The notes under the pieces were generated by a model that was given only the letters and a program-made list of their open reading frames with translations, did no database searches and was not told the origin of the DNA. Positions 1 through 8,438 of a stretch of DNA of 64,000 bases are shown here, in pieces. Source of the stretch: Desulfallas thermosapovorans DSM 6562 (lineage in GTDB: Bacteria; Bacillota; Desulfotomaculia; Desulfotomaculales; Desulfallaceae); assembly GCF_008124625.1 (NCBI RefSeq), contig NZ_VNHM01000004.1:62001-126000 (forward strand), written 5' to 3'. Numbering within the stretch: the stretch's first letter is position 1; every line of letters starts with the position of its first letter. A program made the translations under genes and the position numbers.

Positions 1-1
1 T

Positions 2-874
2 TTCATTGCCCCGCCAACTGTTGCAAAGTCCACCGGTATTGGAGCCGGTCTGGAAGAACAGCCGCCCCCGGCTGAGCCGCAAGTAGCCCGGTTGACGGAT
101 CCTTTAAATATACTGGTGGTTGGCATAGATAAGGCTTCCTCCATTAACGGCCCGCCCCGCCCGGGTCCCTGGCGGGCTGATGTTATTATACTGGTCCGGG
201 TGGATCCGGATAGCCGGCAGGTCAGCCTTTTATCCATTCCCCGGGATACCAGGGCCCATATTCCCGGGCACGGTACGGAAAAAATCGCCCACGCCCATGC
301 TTACGGTGCCATGCCCCTTACCATTGCTGCGGTGGAGGAATTGCTTCAAGTGCAGGTGGATCATTATATGAGCCTTGACTATGTAACCTTTGCCCGTATG
401 GTGGATATACTGGGCGGCATAGAAATTGACGTGCCCAGGGAGGCAGTAACCAATCACATGCATTTTAAGCCCGGCAAGCAAATGATGGATGGGCGCACGG
501 CCTATGAATATATTCACAGCCGGGATGAGCCGCAGGGGGATATCGCCCGCATCGAAAGGCAGCAGCTATTTTTGCGTGCTCTGCTGGAAACAGTACGAGA
601 TAAAGCCGGGGGGCTTGATTTGGTACGGATGTACCTGGAATTCAGAAAAAGCTCGGAAATATCCCTTTCCCTGGCGGACACGCTAAAGTTAGTTCTTTTT
701 GCCCGGGAGTTGAGTATGGACAATCTCAGCATGCAGACATTGCCGGGCAAACCGGAATACATTCACGGCATCAGTTACTGGATAGCGGATCAACAAAGCC
801 TGAGAACCCTGCACCGGCAATTGTCTCCGGTGCAGTTGTCTTCAGTGCCGGGTGTTGAAAGGTTGAAAGATTAA
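2..874 (+). CDS. LCP (LytR-CpsA-Psr) family wall-polymer ligase, 5' end missing
   Basis: The family attaches anionic polymers or polysaccharides from lipid carriers to peptidoglycan on the outer face of the membrane. The frame is open back to base 2, so the N-terminus, with the expected membrane anchor, lies outside the window; the TTG at 92 is only an internal candidate. Visible LCP signatures are an ILVVGID strand, RADVI, a SIPRDT motif, the central VDHYMSLDY and VDILGGIEIDVP blocks, and the ARIERQQ segment that supplies pyrophosphate-binding arginines. The last residues and the stop codon are written by the start of a dispersed palindromic repeat (845 onward), so the C-terminus is probably repeat-derived. 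The family assignment is firm; which polymer is ligated cannot be told. Confidence 0.88.
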   Translation, partial: FIAPPTVAKSTGIGAGLEEQPPPAEPQVARLTDPLNILVVGIDKASSINGPPRPGPWRADVIILVRVDPDSRQVSLLSIPRDTRAHIPGHGTEKIAHAHAYGAMPLTIAAVEELLQVQVDHYMSLDYVTFARMVDILGGIEIDVPREAVTNHMHFKPGKQMMDGRTAYEYIHSRDEPQGDIARIERQQLFLRALLETVRDKAGGLDLVRMYLEFRKSSEISLSLADTLKLVLFARELSMDNLSMQTLPGKPEYIHGISYWIADQQSLRTLHRQLSPVQLSSVPGVERLKD

Positions 875-985
875 AATCTTTCAACCTTTCCAATACCCGG
901 CACCTGCGTGAGCACCACAAGAGCCTGCCAACCTGGAGATTGATAATATAAGTGGACCTTACGCGGGCTTTCCGAACAGCCTCTT
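845..985. repeat. Dispersed repeat copy R1 (palindromic core plus right end)
   Basis: A near-perfect inverted repeat (845-904) with arms GTGCCGGGTGTTGAAAGG and its complement is followed by a tail (905-985) containing TGAGCACC, GCCTGCCAAC, TAAGTGG and a right end GCGGGCTTTCCGAACAG. The tail matches copies R3 (37007-37180) and R4 (55579-55732), and the core matches R2 (28373-28484). No left terminal repeat is seen, so this copy is truncated on that side. Its left arm is the 3' end of the LCP coding region. Confidence 0.75.
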
Positions 986-1063
986 ATTGGTTTTGGAGTA
1001 AGTCAATTTGATAATTTACCGAATAGCCAACTGTTAGATGAGAAAACAATTCTGTGTAAGTGT

Positions 1064-2308
1064 TTATTGCCTCGTACCGGGGGACAGTCGATCCCGCAAG
1101 CGGTTCAGGACCGCAGCGAATTCCCCCCAGGTTACCGGCGTATTGGGAAGGTGATCATTCACTATTAAACCGTCATTTTTAAGGCGATCAATCTCGGCCT
1201 GGGGATTCCAGCCACCACTGTTTTGCGGGCTGTTTGCCGGCCTAGGGGGCGATGGCGTAACTTCATCTACAAATTTAGTCATATAATCCCTCACTATACT
1301 GACCCCGTAATCCGGGGATGGCGCCCATTTGCCCCCCAGGTCTTCCACTGCGTGCAGTGTGCCACCCCAGCCCGCGCTTAAAACCGCATTTCGCCGGGGG
1401 TCCAGGACGGGTCTGCCCGGGGGCAGCTTATTGCCGTAAAAATAGGCGTGCCAGTGTTGAAATTGGGCTTCAATGCCCGTTTCGGGAGTGGCAAAGGAGG
1501 CTCCTTCCCGGCCGTTAAAGGCATCCAGCCCGGCAAAGTTGTTTTGTTCCGGCCGGACATCACCGCCGAATTTCCAGTAAGCGGTCTCCTTCAAGGACTG
1601 GGCAAATACGGCATCCCAGCGGATACGGTAGATATCTCCCATTTTAACGTATATGGCCACGTAATCCGGGGCTGCCGGGTTGCGGGATTTAAGCAACTGC
1701 CTGGCTTTGGCCGGCGAGGCGGCGGTGGGGATCCTGGTGGGGGTAGCACCGGTCCCCGCAGTTTTGGTATTTAATTGCAGCGCCCGGGCGATGCCTTCAC
1801 CTATGGCTTCCCCCAGCTGCATAAGCCCGGTTCGGTTGGTTAATAACGACAGGTCATGGCTGTTATCGATGAACAAATTCTCCAGCAGTATCGCCGGCAT
1901 GGCTGTGTCGCGGAGTACGGCGAAATCAGCTGATTTCTTGCCTCTGTCCGGGAAGCCCTTGGTTTTATAAAAAGCTGCCACCCGGTCATGCAGCAGATCC
2001 CGGTAACTGCGTGTTGCGGCACCGGCGCCGGTGTAGATATAACTTTCAAAACCTGTGCCCCGCCCGGCATTAATATGCAGCGATACAAAATAATGAGCCT
2101 TTAAGTCATTGGCAAAATTAGCTCTTTCGGAAAGTTCCATGGTAATATCCGATATTCTGGTCAGGTAGACCGCTGCATTGTATCGCCTGTTGATGTGACG
2201 GGCTGTTTCCCCGGCAATGGATAAGTTGAAATTTTTTTCATAATGGCTGCCGTTGGTAGCCCCGGGATCATTGCCTCCATGTCCCGGATCAAGAACAATC
2301 TTTAACAC
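1064..2308 (-). CDS. N-acetylmuramoyl-L-alanine amidase (Amidase_3) with C-terminal glucosaminidase-like domain
   Basis: A predicted two-activity peptidoglycan hydrolase of 414 residues. The N-terminal domain opens at once with VLDPGHGGNDPGA (zinc His about residue 10), Glu24, a SLHINAG motif (His about 77) and ILLEN (catalytic Glu about 142), the Amidase_3 ligand set. After a linker, residues about 220-350 carry FAQSLKETAYW, GGDV and QNNFAGLDA, typical of the N-acetylglucosaminidase fold of autolysins and endolysins. The last 45 residues resemble a single S-layer-homology-like unit. There is no signal peptide: the GTG start sits 10 bases after GGAGGTG and the first domain begins at residue 2. 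It is therefore either cytoplasmic until cell lysis or exported by another route. Phage-endolysin ancestry is possible, but no phage genes are adjacent. Confidence 0.85.
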   Translation of the reverse strand: MLKIVLDPGHGGNDPGATNGSHYEKNFNLSIAGETARHINRRYNAAVYLTRISDITMELSERANFANDLKAHYFVSLHINAGRGTGFESYIYTGAGAATRSYRDLLHDRVAAFYKTKGFPDRGKKSADFAVLRDTAMPAILLENLFIDNSHDLSLLTNRTGLMQLGEAIGEGIARALQLNTKTAGTGATPTRIPTAASPAKARQLLKSRNPAAPDYVAIYVKMGDIYRIRWDAVFAQSLKETAYWKFGGDVRPEQNNFAGLDAFNGREGASFATPETGIEAQFQHWHAYFYGNKLPPGRPVLDPRRNAVLSAGWGGTLHAVEDLGGKWAPSPDYGVSIVRDYMTKFVDEVTPSPPRPANSPQNSGGWNPQAEIDRLKNDGLIVNDHLPNTPVTWGEFAAVLNRLRDRLSPGTRQ

Positions 2309-2658
2309 GGTTTTTTAGCACCTCCGGTTGTTCATTAATTTATTTTATTGGCTGAGTTTACCAGATTATTTTATTATAATATACATTTAATGTTATTTTT
2401 GTTCTTTTACTTGATTTACGCGGCGATTTTAGATTTATTAAGTTAATCAATTAAATGCCGTTACCGGAGAGCAGCTTTTTTCACCTGTTATATTTGCTTT
2501 TCTCCTTTGGTTAATTTAGGAAGGAAAGTTGGGTTTTTTGTGTTTTCCCAAATATCCCAATATGGACATATTTTACTATAATTTGCAATATGAGTTTTTG
2601 TATCCATTTACTATCTTAAATCATAATATGGTTACAAATTCAAGGTAGGAGGGATTTA
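2309..2658. other. AT-rich intergenic region
   Basis: This 350-base stretch separates the divergent amidase and secreted-protein genes and is clearly more AT-rich than its flanks. It holds the ribosome binding site of the amidase on the minus strand, a TATAAT hexamer at 2577-2582 without a convincing -35 partner, and GGTAGGAGGG just before the 2659 start. No RNA gene or repeat was recognised. Confidence 0.4.
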
Positions 2659-3105
2659 ATGAAAAAACCAAAGTATCTATTAGTATTAATAACTACTTTG
2701 ATGTTGCTGTTTGCTTCGGTTTCAGGAGTATGGGCTCAGGACCCGGCACAGAACTCATACGAAGGGGAAGGCTTCCATTTTATATCCGGTGAAAGTTTCC
2801 CCACCGCCATTCAAGTCGCCGGCTATGACCAAAAAACCAAAAGATATTATTTAAACTATACACTGCATACCACAAAGGATGTTGGAGTTTCAGAAACTGC
2901 TACTTTTAGTTATGTAATTGAGGTATTTGATGAAAATGGTGCACAAATCGGTAATTTGGGCACTTTTGATACTCCTGAAACAGCCACCGGGGAAGTAGGT
3001 TCCAGTGACGCGAGTGTAGAAAACAGCGAAATCACAATTGCTGACCCAGGGCTTCCTGCCGCTTACCGGGTTGTGATTACAATCGTTGAAACAGCAGTGG
3101 CTTAA
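2659..3105 (+). CDS. Secreted protein of unknown function, paralogue A
   Basis: A 148-residue protein whose family I do not recognise. Residues 1-26 are a clear Sec signal peptide (KKPK, a hydrophobic run, then a likely cleavage after VWA). The mature part is a compact beta-rich domain containing FPTAIQVAGYD, YYLNYTLHTTKDV, a FSYVIEVFDENG strand, IGNLGTFDTPE and a final LPAAYRVVITIVET. The same landmarks recur in the same order in the next gene, so the two are tandem duplicates. Start: ATG after GTAGGAGGG. It ends at a strong hairpin terminator. An extracellular or cell-surface role is inferred only from the signal peptide and the anchored protein two genes downstream. Confidence 0.7.
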   Translation: MKKPKYLLVLITTLMLLFASVSGVWAQDPAQNSYEGEGFHFISGESFPTAIQVAGYDQKTKRYYLNYTLHTTKDVGVSETATFSYVIEVFDENGAQIGNLGTFDTPETATGEVGSSDASVENSEITIADPGLPAAYRVVITIVETAVA

Positions 3106-3111
3106 ATTAAC

Positions 3112-3150
3112 AAATACTGGATGGAGCTTTGTTCCATCCAGTATTTGTTT
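3112..3150 (+). terminator. Hairpin terminator after secreted protein A
   Basis: AAATACTGGATGGA pairs with TCCATCCAGTATTT across a loop of about six bases, followed by GTTT. The stem is strong but the U-tract is short, so readthrough into the paralogue is possible. Confidence 0.65.
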
Positions 3151-3175
3151 CCCTGTTTTATAGTAGCAGCAAACC

Positions 3176-3835
3176 TTGCTTGTTCATATAGTGATATCGA
3201 GAAGTGATTGTGAGGCAGGGATAGAGTTGCGACCGTTCAAAATTTTATTAAGCTTTTTTATAATTGCCCTGATGCTGAACTTTTTATTTCTTGCGGAGTG
3301 GGCCCGTGGTTCACCAAATTACCAAAATGAACCGGATGAGTTGCAAAATCCTGAGCCGGTCATGAACTCTCCTGTGCCGGCATATGTTGGTGAATCACAT
3401 GAATCTGCCGGCGAAGCACACATGGCGGAGCCTGTGGAAGTTTTGCCTGAGCCAGTACACGACGTAGACCAGTCGGAATTTTACATCCCTCTTGAGGCTG
3501 AAAACAATCAAATACATAATCTAAGTTTTCCTATCACCATTCAGGTTGCCGGCTATAACTCAAAGTCGAACTACTTATACATTAATTACACCCTGATGAC
3601 CACTAAAGCCGTTCTTTCTTCAGAAAGAGCGATTTTCAATTATGTTGTTCAGGTTTTCAACGCCCATGACGTACTAATCGGCAATATTGGTTCCTTCGAG
3701 TCACCGGAACAAGTAGTCGGAATGTGGGGTCAAAATTCGATAGATATCAGAAATAGCGGAATAAAGATTACTACAAAGAACCTTCCTGCAACATACCGGA
3801 TCATAATTACTGTAATAGAAACTATCATCATTTAA
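3176..3835 (+). CDS. Secreted or membrane-anchored protein of unknown function, paralogue B
   Basis: This paralogue of the preceding gene has a longer N-terminal half. A hydrophobic segment (FKILLSFFIIALMLNFLFL) near residues 22-41 acts as signal or anchor. An acidic, Pro/Glu-rich linker of about 65 residues follows, then the shared domain: FPITIQVAGYN, YLYINYTLMTTKAV, FNYVVQVFNAHD, IGNIGSFESPE and LPATYRIIITVIET. The start is uncertain. The outermost start is TTG at 3176 with no good ribosome binding site; a TTG near 3227, directly before the RPFKILL anchor, would give a more normal signal sequence. The domain is unassigned; function unknown. Confidence 0.62.
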   Translation: MLVHIVISRSDCEAGIELRPFKILLSFFIIALMLNFLFLAEWARGSPNYQNEPDELQNPEPVMNSPVPAYVGESHESAGEAHMAEPVEVLPEPVHDVDQSEFYIPLEAENNQIHNLSFPITIQVAGYNSKSNYLYINYTLMTTKAVLSSERAIFNYVVQVFNAHDVLIGNIGSFESPEQVVGMWGQNSIDIRNSGIKITTKNLPATYRIIITVIETIII

Positions 3836-3889
3836 ATGATGTGCCGTTAATAAAGCACGCACCTATTTGTGAGGGAAGGAGGAAAATAA

Positions 3890-4720
3890 TTGTCAGATAA
3901 CCACGAAACAGAAGTAATTTCAGGCAAGAAGCCAGGTAAAAAGAAATTTTTTATATTGGCCACCTTATTAGTGATTATTATCATTATTGTAGTATTGTGC
4001 CATTGTTGTTCCCCAAAACCGACTCCACCGGAGGAAGTCTGGTTTGAGGAATATTTTGAGCACGGCCTGGGGGACTGGGAATATTTAGACGCTAACTGGG
4101 TTAACGACCAGGGAGTAGTTCACAATACCTCAGCCAGAGTAGCCAGGAAAGTCTACCTGTCTCCATATTTAAGCTATAAGCTTGATACTCCAATTCATAG
4201 TAATCAGATTGTCGTTGAATTCTATGTTAAATTAGAGAACATTGCCGGTGTAGTCACCCTGGCCTCCCTGGATTTTCCTACCGGAGAGATAACGGTGGTG
4301 ATAAACAAGGACAGATACCTCGGAATAGCATTTGGGCTTTTTGAACCTGTTCAATACAGTACTCAGCGCCTGACTCTGGGAAAGTGGGAAAAGGTTCAAA
4401 TTTATGTTAACACTTCTGAAAGTAAGTTATCTTTATACCATAACGACTTGGAAATATTGAACACTCACTGGCCCGGAACACAACCCCTGATGAAAATCTG
4501 GTTAGGTTCAGTCTGGATTGCCGGTGCAGAAAACTACGAATCCATTTTAGATTGCTATTATGACGCCATTCGGGTTGGGAACCCCGGCCTCCTTGCCCCA
4601 CAAACCCTGTTGGATAAAATAAAGGTAACTATTCCCGGCCTCTGGCGTAAGCCCGCAACCTCACCAGAGGTGCACCAGCCCAAAGAAGAACTTGATCCAG
4701 CCAAAAGCACATACTCATAA
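3890..4720 (+). CDS. Membrane-anchored LamG/concanavalin-like domain protein
   Basis: A 276-residue protein starting at TTG (3890) after GGAAGGAGG. Residues about 18-41 form one membrane segment rich in Ile and Val ending in LCHCC, so a cytoplasmic N-terminus and an extracellular body are likely; the cysteines could be acylated. Residues about 48-230 read like a concanavalin-type beta sandwich (EEYFEHGLGDW, VVEFYVKLENIAG, GKWEKVQIYVN, YYDAIRVGNPG), the fold of many carbohydrate- or surface-binding modules. No catalytic residues of a known hydrolase were recognised. It closes the low-GC patch with the two secreted paralogues and may act with them at the surface (inference). Confidence 0.6.
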   Translation: MSDNHETEVISGKKPGKKKFFILATLLVIIIIIVVLCHCCSPKPTPPEEVWFEEYFEHGLGDWEYLDANWVNDQGVVHNTSARVARKVYLSPYLSYKLDTPIHSNQIVVEFYVKLENIAGVVTLASLDFPTGEITVVINKDRYLGIAFGLFEPVQYSTQRLTLGKWEKVQIYVNTSESKLSLYHNDLEILNTHWPGTQPLMKIWLGSVWIAGAENYESILDCYYDAIRVGNPGLLAPQTLLDKIKVTIPGLWRKPATSPEVHQPKEELDPAKSTYS

Positions 4721-4761
4721 TACATTTCAAACCGGCTTATTTTCTGCAGGCAATGAATAAA

Positions 4762-4810
4762 GGCCGTCCCCACCTCCAATATGGTCACCCCGGGCGGCCA
4801 TTTTTCTTTT
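4762..4810 (+). terminator. Probable rho-independent terminator
   Basis: GGCCGTCC pairs imperfectly with GGGCGGCC about 25 bases further on, followed by ATTTTTCTTTT. The position is right for ending the secreted-protein group. The rest of the gap to 5018 shows nothing I can name. Confidence 0.5.
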
Positions 4811-5017
4811 GCGGTTCATTAATAATAATAATTATAATAAAATTATAAATATTTCAAAGGAGTTACAGGTAAAAATGCAGAATAATTAGAATATGCCACA
4901 ACCGGCAAGAATCAAGTGTACAGCCTGGCAAACGTTACATCTCCGTTACGCAGGCCTCTAGCTCTATTTCTATAATCAGTCAGTGTTCAAAATTTTTGCC
5001 CCGGGAGGTTTGGTATT

Positions 5018-5242
5018 TTGTCCGGCCAGGACTTTATTATTGAATTTAATACCGCCAGATGCAAAAAGTGTGGGCTCTGCAGCCATTATTGTCCCCAGGG
5101 GGTTATCGCCCGGGACAAGCAGGGTTACCCTTACGTGTCGGCACCGGAAAAATGTAAACAGTGCTATCTTTGTTATCATCGCTGCCCAGACTTTGCACTG
5201 GAGGTGAAGGATTTTGACCGGGAATCAGTTTCTGCAGGGTAA
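5018..5242 (+). CDS. korD: 2-oxoacid:ferredoxin oxidoreductase, ferredoxin-like delta subunit
   Basis: A 74-residue 2[4Fe-4S] ferredoxin-type subunit. The cluster ligands are CKKCGLCSHYCPQG near residues 13-24 and CKQCYLCYHRCPD near 46-56. It starts at TTG (5018) downstream of GGGAGG and overlaps the next gene by 29 bases. In four-subunit KOR/VOR enzymes this subunit carries electrons from the TPP-site cluster to free ferredoxin. It is the first gene of a tight korDABC operon, which implies assembly into one soluble cytoplasmic complex. Confidence 0.85.
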   Translation: MSGQDFIIEFNTARCKKCGLCSHYCPQGVIARDKQGYPYVSAPEKCKQCYLCYHRCPDFALEVKDFDRESVSAG

Positions 5243-6347
5243 TGAAGCATGCACTTACGGTGGCCTGGCTGCGGGAGCCCTTTTTTTCGCCGGTTACCCC
5301 ATCAGCCCGGCCACCGAAATAGCGGAATTGTGTTCCAACCTGCTGCCCGCCAAAGGGGGCGTATTCATCCAAATGGAGGACGAAATCGCCAGTATCGCCG
5401 CCGTTATCGGTGCCAGTCTCGGCGGTATGAAAGCTTTTACCGCCACCAGCGGGCCGGGTTTGTCGCTAATGCAGGAGAATATCGGCCTGGCTATCATGGC
5501 CGAAGTGCCCTGCGTAATTATTAATGTGCAACGATTCGGCCTTTCCACCGGAATTGCCACCCAACCGGGACAAAGCGACATTATGGCCACCAGGTGGGGT
5601 ACCCACGGGGACCACAGTATTATAGCCCTGGCGCCGTCGTCGGTTCAGGAGTGCTTTGATCTTACTGTGGAGGCCTTCAACCTGGCTGAACGTTTCCGCA
5701 CGCCGGTGGTGGTGCTCACCGACGCGGTGATTGCCCACCTGCGGGAATCTGTATATATACCGGAGCAGGTCAAAATTATTAACCGGACCAGGCCCTCGGG
5801 ACCGGTGGAAGGCTACCGGCCTTATGCCCCGGGGGAGAACCTGGTGCCCGTGCCGCCTAATTTCGGCGATGAATATATATTACGGGTCACCGGCCTGGTG
5901 CACGATGAATACGGCTATTCCTCGGATAACCCGGATGTGGGCGGCCAACTGGTAAACCGCTTGATTGATAAGATAGAAAACTACACCCGCGAATTGCCGC
6001 AACCCGAATATACCGGGCCGGAGAACCCCGACGTGATAATTATTTCCTACGGTATTTCCGCCCGCTCCGCCCTGGCCGCCGCCCGGCGCATTCGCTGCCA
6101 GGGAATTTCCCTGGGGGTACTGAAACTAAAAACCATCTGGCCCTTCCCGGAGCAGGCCGTGGCAAAAATCTGTGCCCGTGCCCCCCGGGTGGTGGTGGCG
6201 GAAATGAACAAAGGACAAATACTCAGGGAAGTTAAGGCTGCCGGTATAACCCGGGCCATAGGGCTTAACCGTACCGATACCAGGGTAATCATGCCCGGGG
6301 AAATAATCTCTTACGTGAAGGAGAGGTGTGCCTGTGCAACCGGTTAA
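5214..6347 (+). CDS. korA: 2-oxoglutarate:ferredoxin oxidoreductase-type alpha subunit
   Basis: The alpha subunit (377 residues) of a four-subunit 2-oxoacid:ferredoxin oxidoreductase, which oxidatively decarboxylates a 2-oxoacid to its acyl-CoA while reducing ferredoxin. It opens with the family hallmark FLQGNEACTYGGLAAG, then GYPISPATEIAE, EDEIASIAAVIGAS and ATSGPGLSLMQENIG. The C-terminal third is the transketolase-C-like domain (IISYGISARSAL, KTIWPFPEQ). It starts at TTG (5214) and overlaps korB by 20 bases. The sequence looks most like KorA (2-oxoglutarate), but branched-chain substrates cannot be excluded by eye. Together with icd at 28.7 kb it could interconvert isocitrate, 2-oxoglutarate and succinyl-CoA. 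Confidence 0.85.
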   Translation: MTGNQFLQGNEACTYGGLAAGALFFAGYPISPATEIAELCSNLLPAKGGVFIQMEDEIASIAAVIGASLGGMKAFTATSGPGLSLMQENIGLAIMAEVPCVIINVQRFGLSTGIATQPGQSDIMATRWGTHGDHSIIALAPSSVQECFDLTVEAFNLAERFRTPVVVLTDAVIAHLRESVYIPEQVKIINRTRPSGPVEGYRPYAPGENLVPVPPNFGDEYILRVTGLVHDEYGYSSDNPDVGGQLVNRLIDKIENYTRELPQPEYTGPENPDVIIISYGISARSALAAARRIRCQGISLGVLKLKTIWPFPEQAVAKICARAPRVVVAEMNKGQILREVKAAGITRAIGLNRTDTRVIMPGEIISYVKERCACATG

Positions 6348-7146
6348 AGATATCAACCAGTACCTGGCTCAGCACAAATTGCCCCATATGTGGTGCCCGG
6401 GCTGCGGCAACGGCCTCATTCTAAAACAACTGCTGACGGGCCTGGCCGAATTGCAGATTGCCAGGGAAAAGGCGGTGCTGGTTTCGGGCATCGGTTGTTC
6501 CGGCCGGGCCGGTGACTATGTAAATTTTCACCGTTTTCAGGGCACCCACGGCCGGGCCATTGCCTTTGCCACCGGCATCCACCTGGCCAACCCCCGGCTA
6601 ACCGTAGTATGTTTGATGGGTGACGGGGACTGCGGGGCCATTGGATTGAGCCACCTGATCCATGCCGCCCGGCGCAATATAAATATCACTGCCATCGTAG
6701 CCAATAACCTGAATTATGGTATGACCGGCGGGCAGTATTCTCCTTCCACCCCGGATGCATCCGTCACCAGTACCTCCCGTCCGGGTAAGGTTGGGGACGC
6801 CCTTGACCTGTGCAGCCTGACTGCAAGTGCCGGTGCCGGTTACGTGGCCCGGAGCACGGTTTACCATATCTTTGAAGCGCAAAAAATGATCCGGGAGGCG
6901 CTGAAAACCGGTGGTTTTGGGTTGGTGGAAATATTAACCCCCTGCCCCACTTATTTCGGGCGTTATAACAAGCTGGGCAGCGCGGTGGATATGATGGAAT
7001 GGTTGAAGAAAAAAACAGTGCCGCTGGACCGGTTCCGTCAAATGAATGAACGGCAGCAGCAGGAACACTTCTGGCGAGGAGTACTGGCAAAGCACGACAA
7101 GCCTGATTTTTTAAGCCGTTACCGGGATAGGGGGATAAACCAATGA
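6328..7146 (+). CDS. korB: 2-oxoglutarate:ferredoxin oxidoreductase-type beta subunit (TPP binding)
   Basis: The catalytic beta subunit, 272 residues. MWCPGCGNG and GIGCSGR supply cysteines for the [4Fe-4S] cluster. GDGDCGAIG followed by NNLNYGMTGGQYSPSTP is the Mg-TPP binding motif with the KOR-type continuation, and a further cluster cysteine lies in EILTPCPTYFGR. It starts at GTG (6328), or possibly the GTG six bases later, overlapping korA, and ends four bases into korC. Length and motifs are complete. Confidence 0.88.
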   Translation: MPVQPVKDINQYLAQHKLPHMWCPGCGNGLILKQLLTGLAELQIAREKAVLVSGIGCSGRAGDYVNFHRFQGTHGRAIAFATGIHLANPRLTVVCLMGDGDCGAIGLSHLIHAARRNINITAIVANNLNYGMTGGQYSPSTPDASVTSTSRPGKVGDALDLCSLTASAGAGYVARSTVYHIFEAQKMIREALKTGGFGLVEILTPCPTYFGRYNKLGSAVDMMEWLKKKTVPLDRFRQMNERQQQEHFWRGVLAKHDKPDFLSRYRDRGINQ

Positions 7147-7703
7147 AAAGATGGCAAATACTGCTTTGCGGGTCAGGCGGGCAGGGTTTGGGCCTGGCGG
7201 GCAAAATACTGGCCACGGCTGCTCTGTACGATGGCTTATATGCCGTTCAGAGTCAAAGCTACGGGGCCAGGGCCCGGGGTGGATACAGTGCATCCGGGGT
7301 GGTGATAAACAACCGTAATATTTATTTTCCTTTAATTGAACAACCCAACCTGCTGCTGGTGCTCACCGAAGAGGCTTACCAAAAAAACGTCACCCCGGGG
7401 CATGATGTGGAGCATATTATATTCGACAGCGATTATGTGCCCCTGGCACCGGGGCAGCAAAAATACGGCTTGCCGCTGGCCCGGTGGGCCGGAGAACTGG
7501 ATAATCCCAAAGGGGTGGCCATTCTTTCCCTGGGGGTAATTACCGCGTTGTTCGGTTTAGTTACACCTGAAAACGTGGAAAGGGCCATAGCGGAAAATAT
7601 TGCACCGGCTTTGCTGGAGGCTAACCTGCGCTGCTACCGGAAAGGCATGGAAGTTGGGGGATCGGAAAAATACACTTTTTCACCCCTGAAAAATCTCAAT
7701 TAG
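7143..7703 (+). CDS. korC: 2-oxoacid:ferredoxin oxidoreductase gamma subunit
   Basis: The gamma subunit, 186 residues, with the family's CGSGGQGLGLAGKILA nucleotide-loop start, the QSYGARARGGYS motif that contacts CoA in related enzymes, and ALGV-type C-terminal packing. Its ATG overlaps the korB stop. The last 24 bases overlap the convergent Uma2 gene on the other strand, so the operon ends without room for a terminator before that gene. Confidence 0.86.
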   Translation: MKRWQILLCGSGGQGLGLAGKILATAALYDGLYAVQSQSYGARARGGYSASGVVINNRNIYFPLIEQPNLLLVLTEEAYQKNVTPGHDVEHIIFDSDYVPLAPGQQKYGLPLARWAGELDNPKGVAILSLGVITALFGLVTPENVERAIAENIAPALLEANLRCYRKGMEVGGSEKYTFSPLKNLN

Positions 7704-8231
7704 TTTTATTTCCAGTCCGGGTAACAAGGTGGAATTCAAAATGTCATCCTGGTCAAAGGTGCCTACCCATCGCCATTCTTGCTCACCGGCTTTAAACACA
7801 TCTACAATTTTAGCATCCGGATCCACTAGCCAGTATTCCTTTACCCCGTGTTTAAGGTATAACTGGCTTTTTTTCTTTTTATCGTGGGCGGCGGTGGAAG
7901 GAGACAATACCTCAACCACCAGGTCCGGCGCGCTCTGGATGTTTAGTTCCCCAATAATATCCAATCGTTCTTTGGCAATAAATATTACATCAGGCTGAAC
8001 TATATGTTTTCCTAAAACAATATCAATAGGAGCGTGAAAAACTTCTCCCAGGTTATTGTTTCTTAGAAAGTTCTCAAACTGGTAAAAAATCCTCCCGCTA
8101 ACCTTCTGGTGTTTTGGCCTTGGGCTAGGTACCACAAACAATTCCCCCCCAATCAACTCATATCGCCTGCCGTCATCCATTTTCATATAATCCTCAACGG
8201 TGTAGATCCTGTCCGATAAAACTACCGGCAT
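7680..8231 (-). CDS. Uma2 family (DUF820) putative restriction-like endonuclease
   Basis: 183 residues, full length for the family. It has the N-terminal YTVEDYMKMDDGRRYELIGGEL block (conserved E near residue 26). The PD-(D/E)xK core follows as QPDVIFI, then DLVVEVLSPST and the KKKKSQLYLKHGVKEYWLVDP stretch. Such proteins are abundant, often multicopy and largely uncharacterised; a nuclease fold is established but a cellular role is not. It runs convergently into korC, overlapping it by 24 bases, and appears to be a lone gene. Confidence 0.85.
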   Translation of the reverse strand: MPVVLSDRIYTVEDYMKMDDGRRYELIGGELFVVPSPRPKHQKVSGRIFYQFENFLRNNNLGEVFHAPIDIVLGKHIVQPDVIFIAKERLDIIGELNIQSAPDLVVEVLSPSTAAHDKKKKSQLYLKHGVKEYWLVDPDAKIVDVFKAGEQEWRWVGTFDQDDILNSTLLPGLEIKLIEIFQG

Positions 8232-8393
8232 CCCAGATCACCCCTTAAAGTTTCTTTGCTCCATTATAAACATTTCTCCAAACAATAGTCCAGCAACCAG
8301 TCACCGGTTACCGTTAACGGGGTCCGGGAACAATGGATGCCGGCACCGGGTAAAACGAAATAAAACCACCGGAACACCATACGGGCAACAAAA

Positions 8394-8436
8394 AGGCCTC
8401 CGCGGGATTTTAGTAAATCCACGGAGGCCTTTTTGT
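8394..8436. terminator. Bidirectional intrinsic terminator
   Basis: AAAAGGCCTCCGCGG pairs with CCACGGAGGCCTTTTT across a 13-base loop, with A- and T-runs on either side. It ends right beside the 3' end of the tRNA gene and probably terminates the tRNA transcript on the minus strand. Confidence 0.8.
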
Positions 8437-8438
8437 AC

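Noticed and set aside
1064-2308. Prophage lysis gene, suggested by the endolysin-like two-domain amidase
   Set aside because: No holin, tail or integrase genes flank it, so a prophage cannot be supported.
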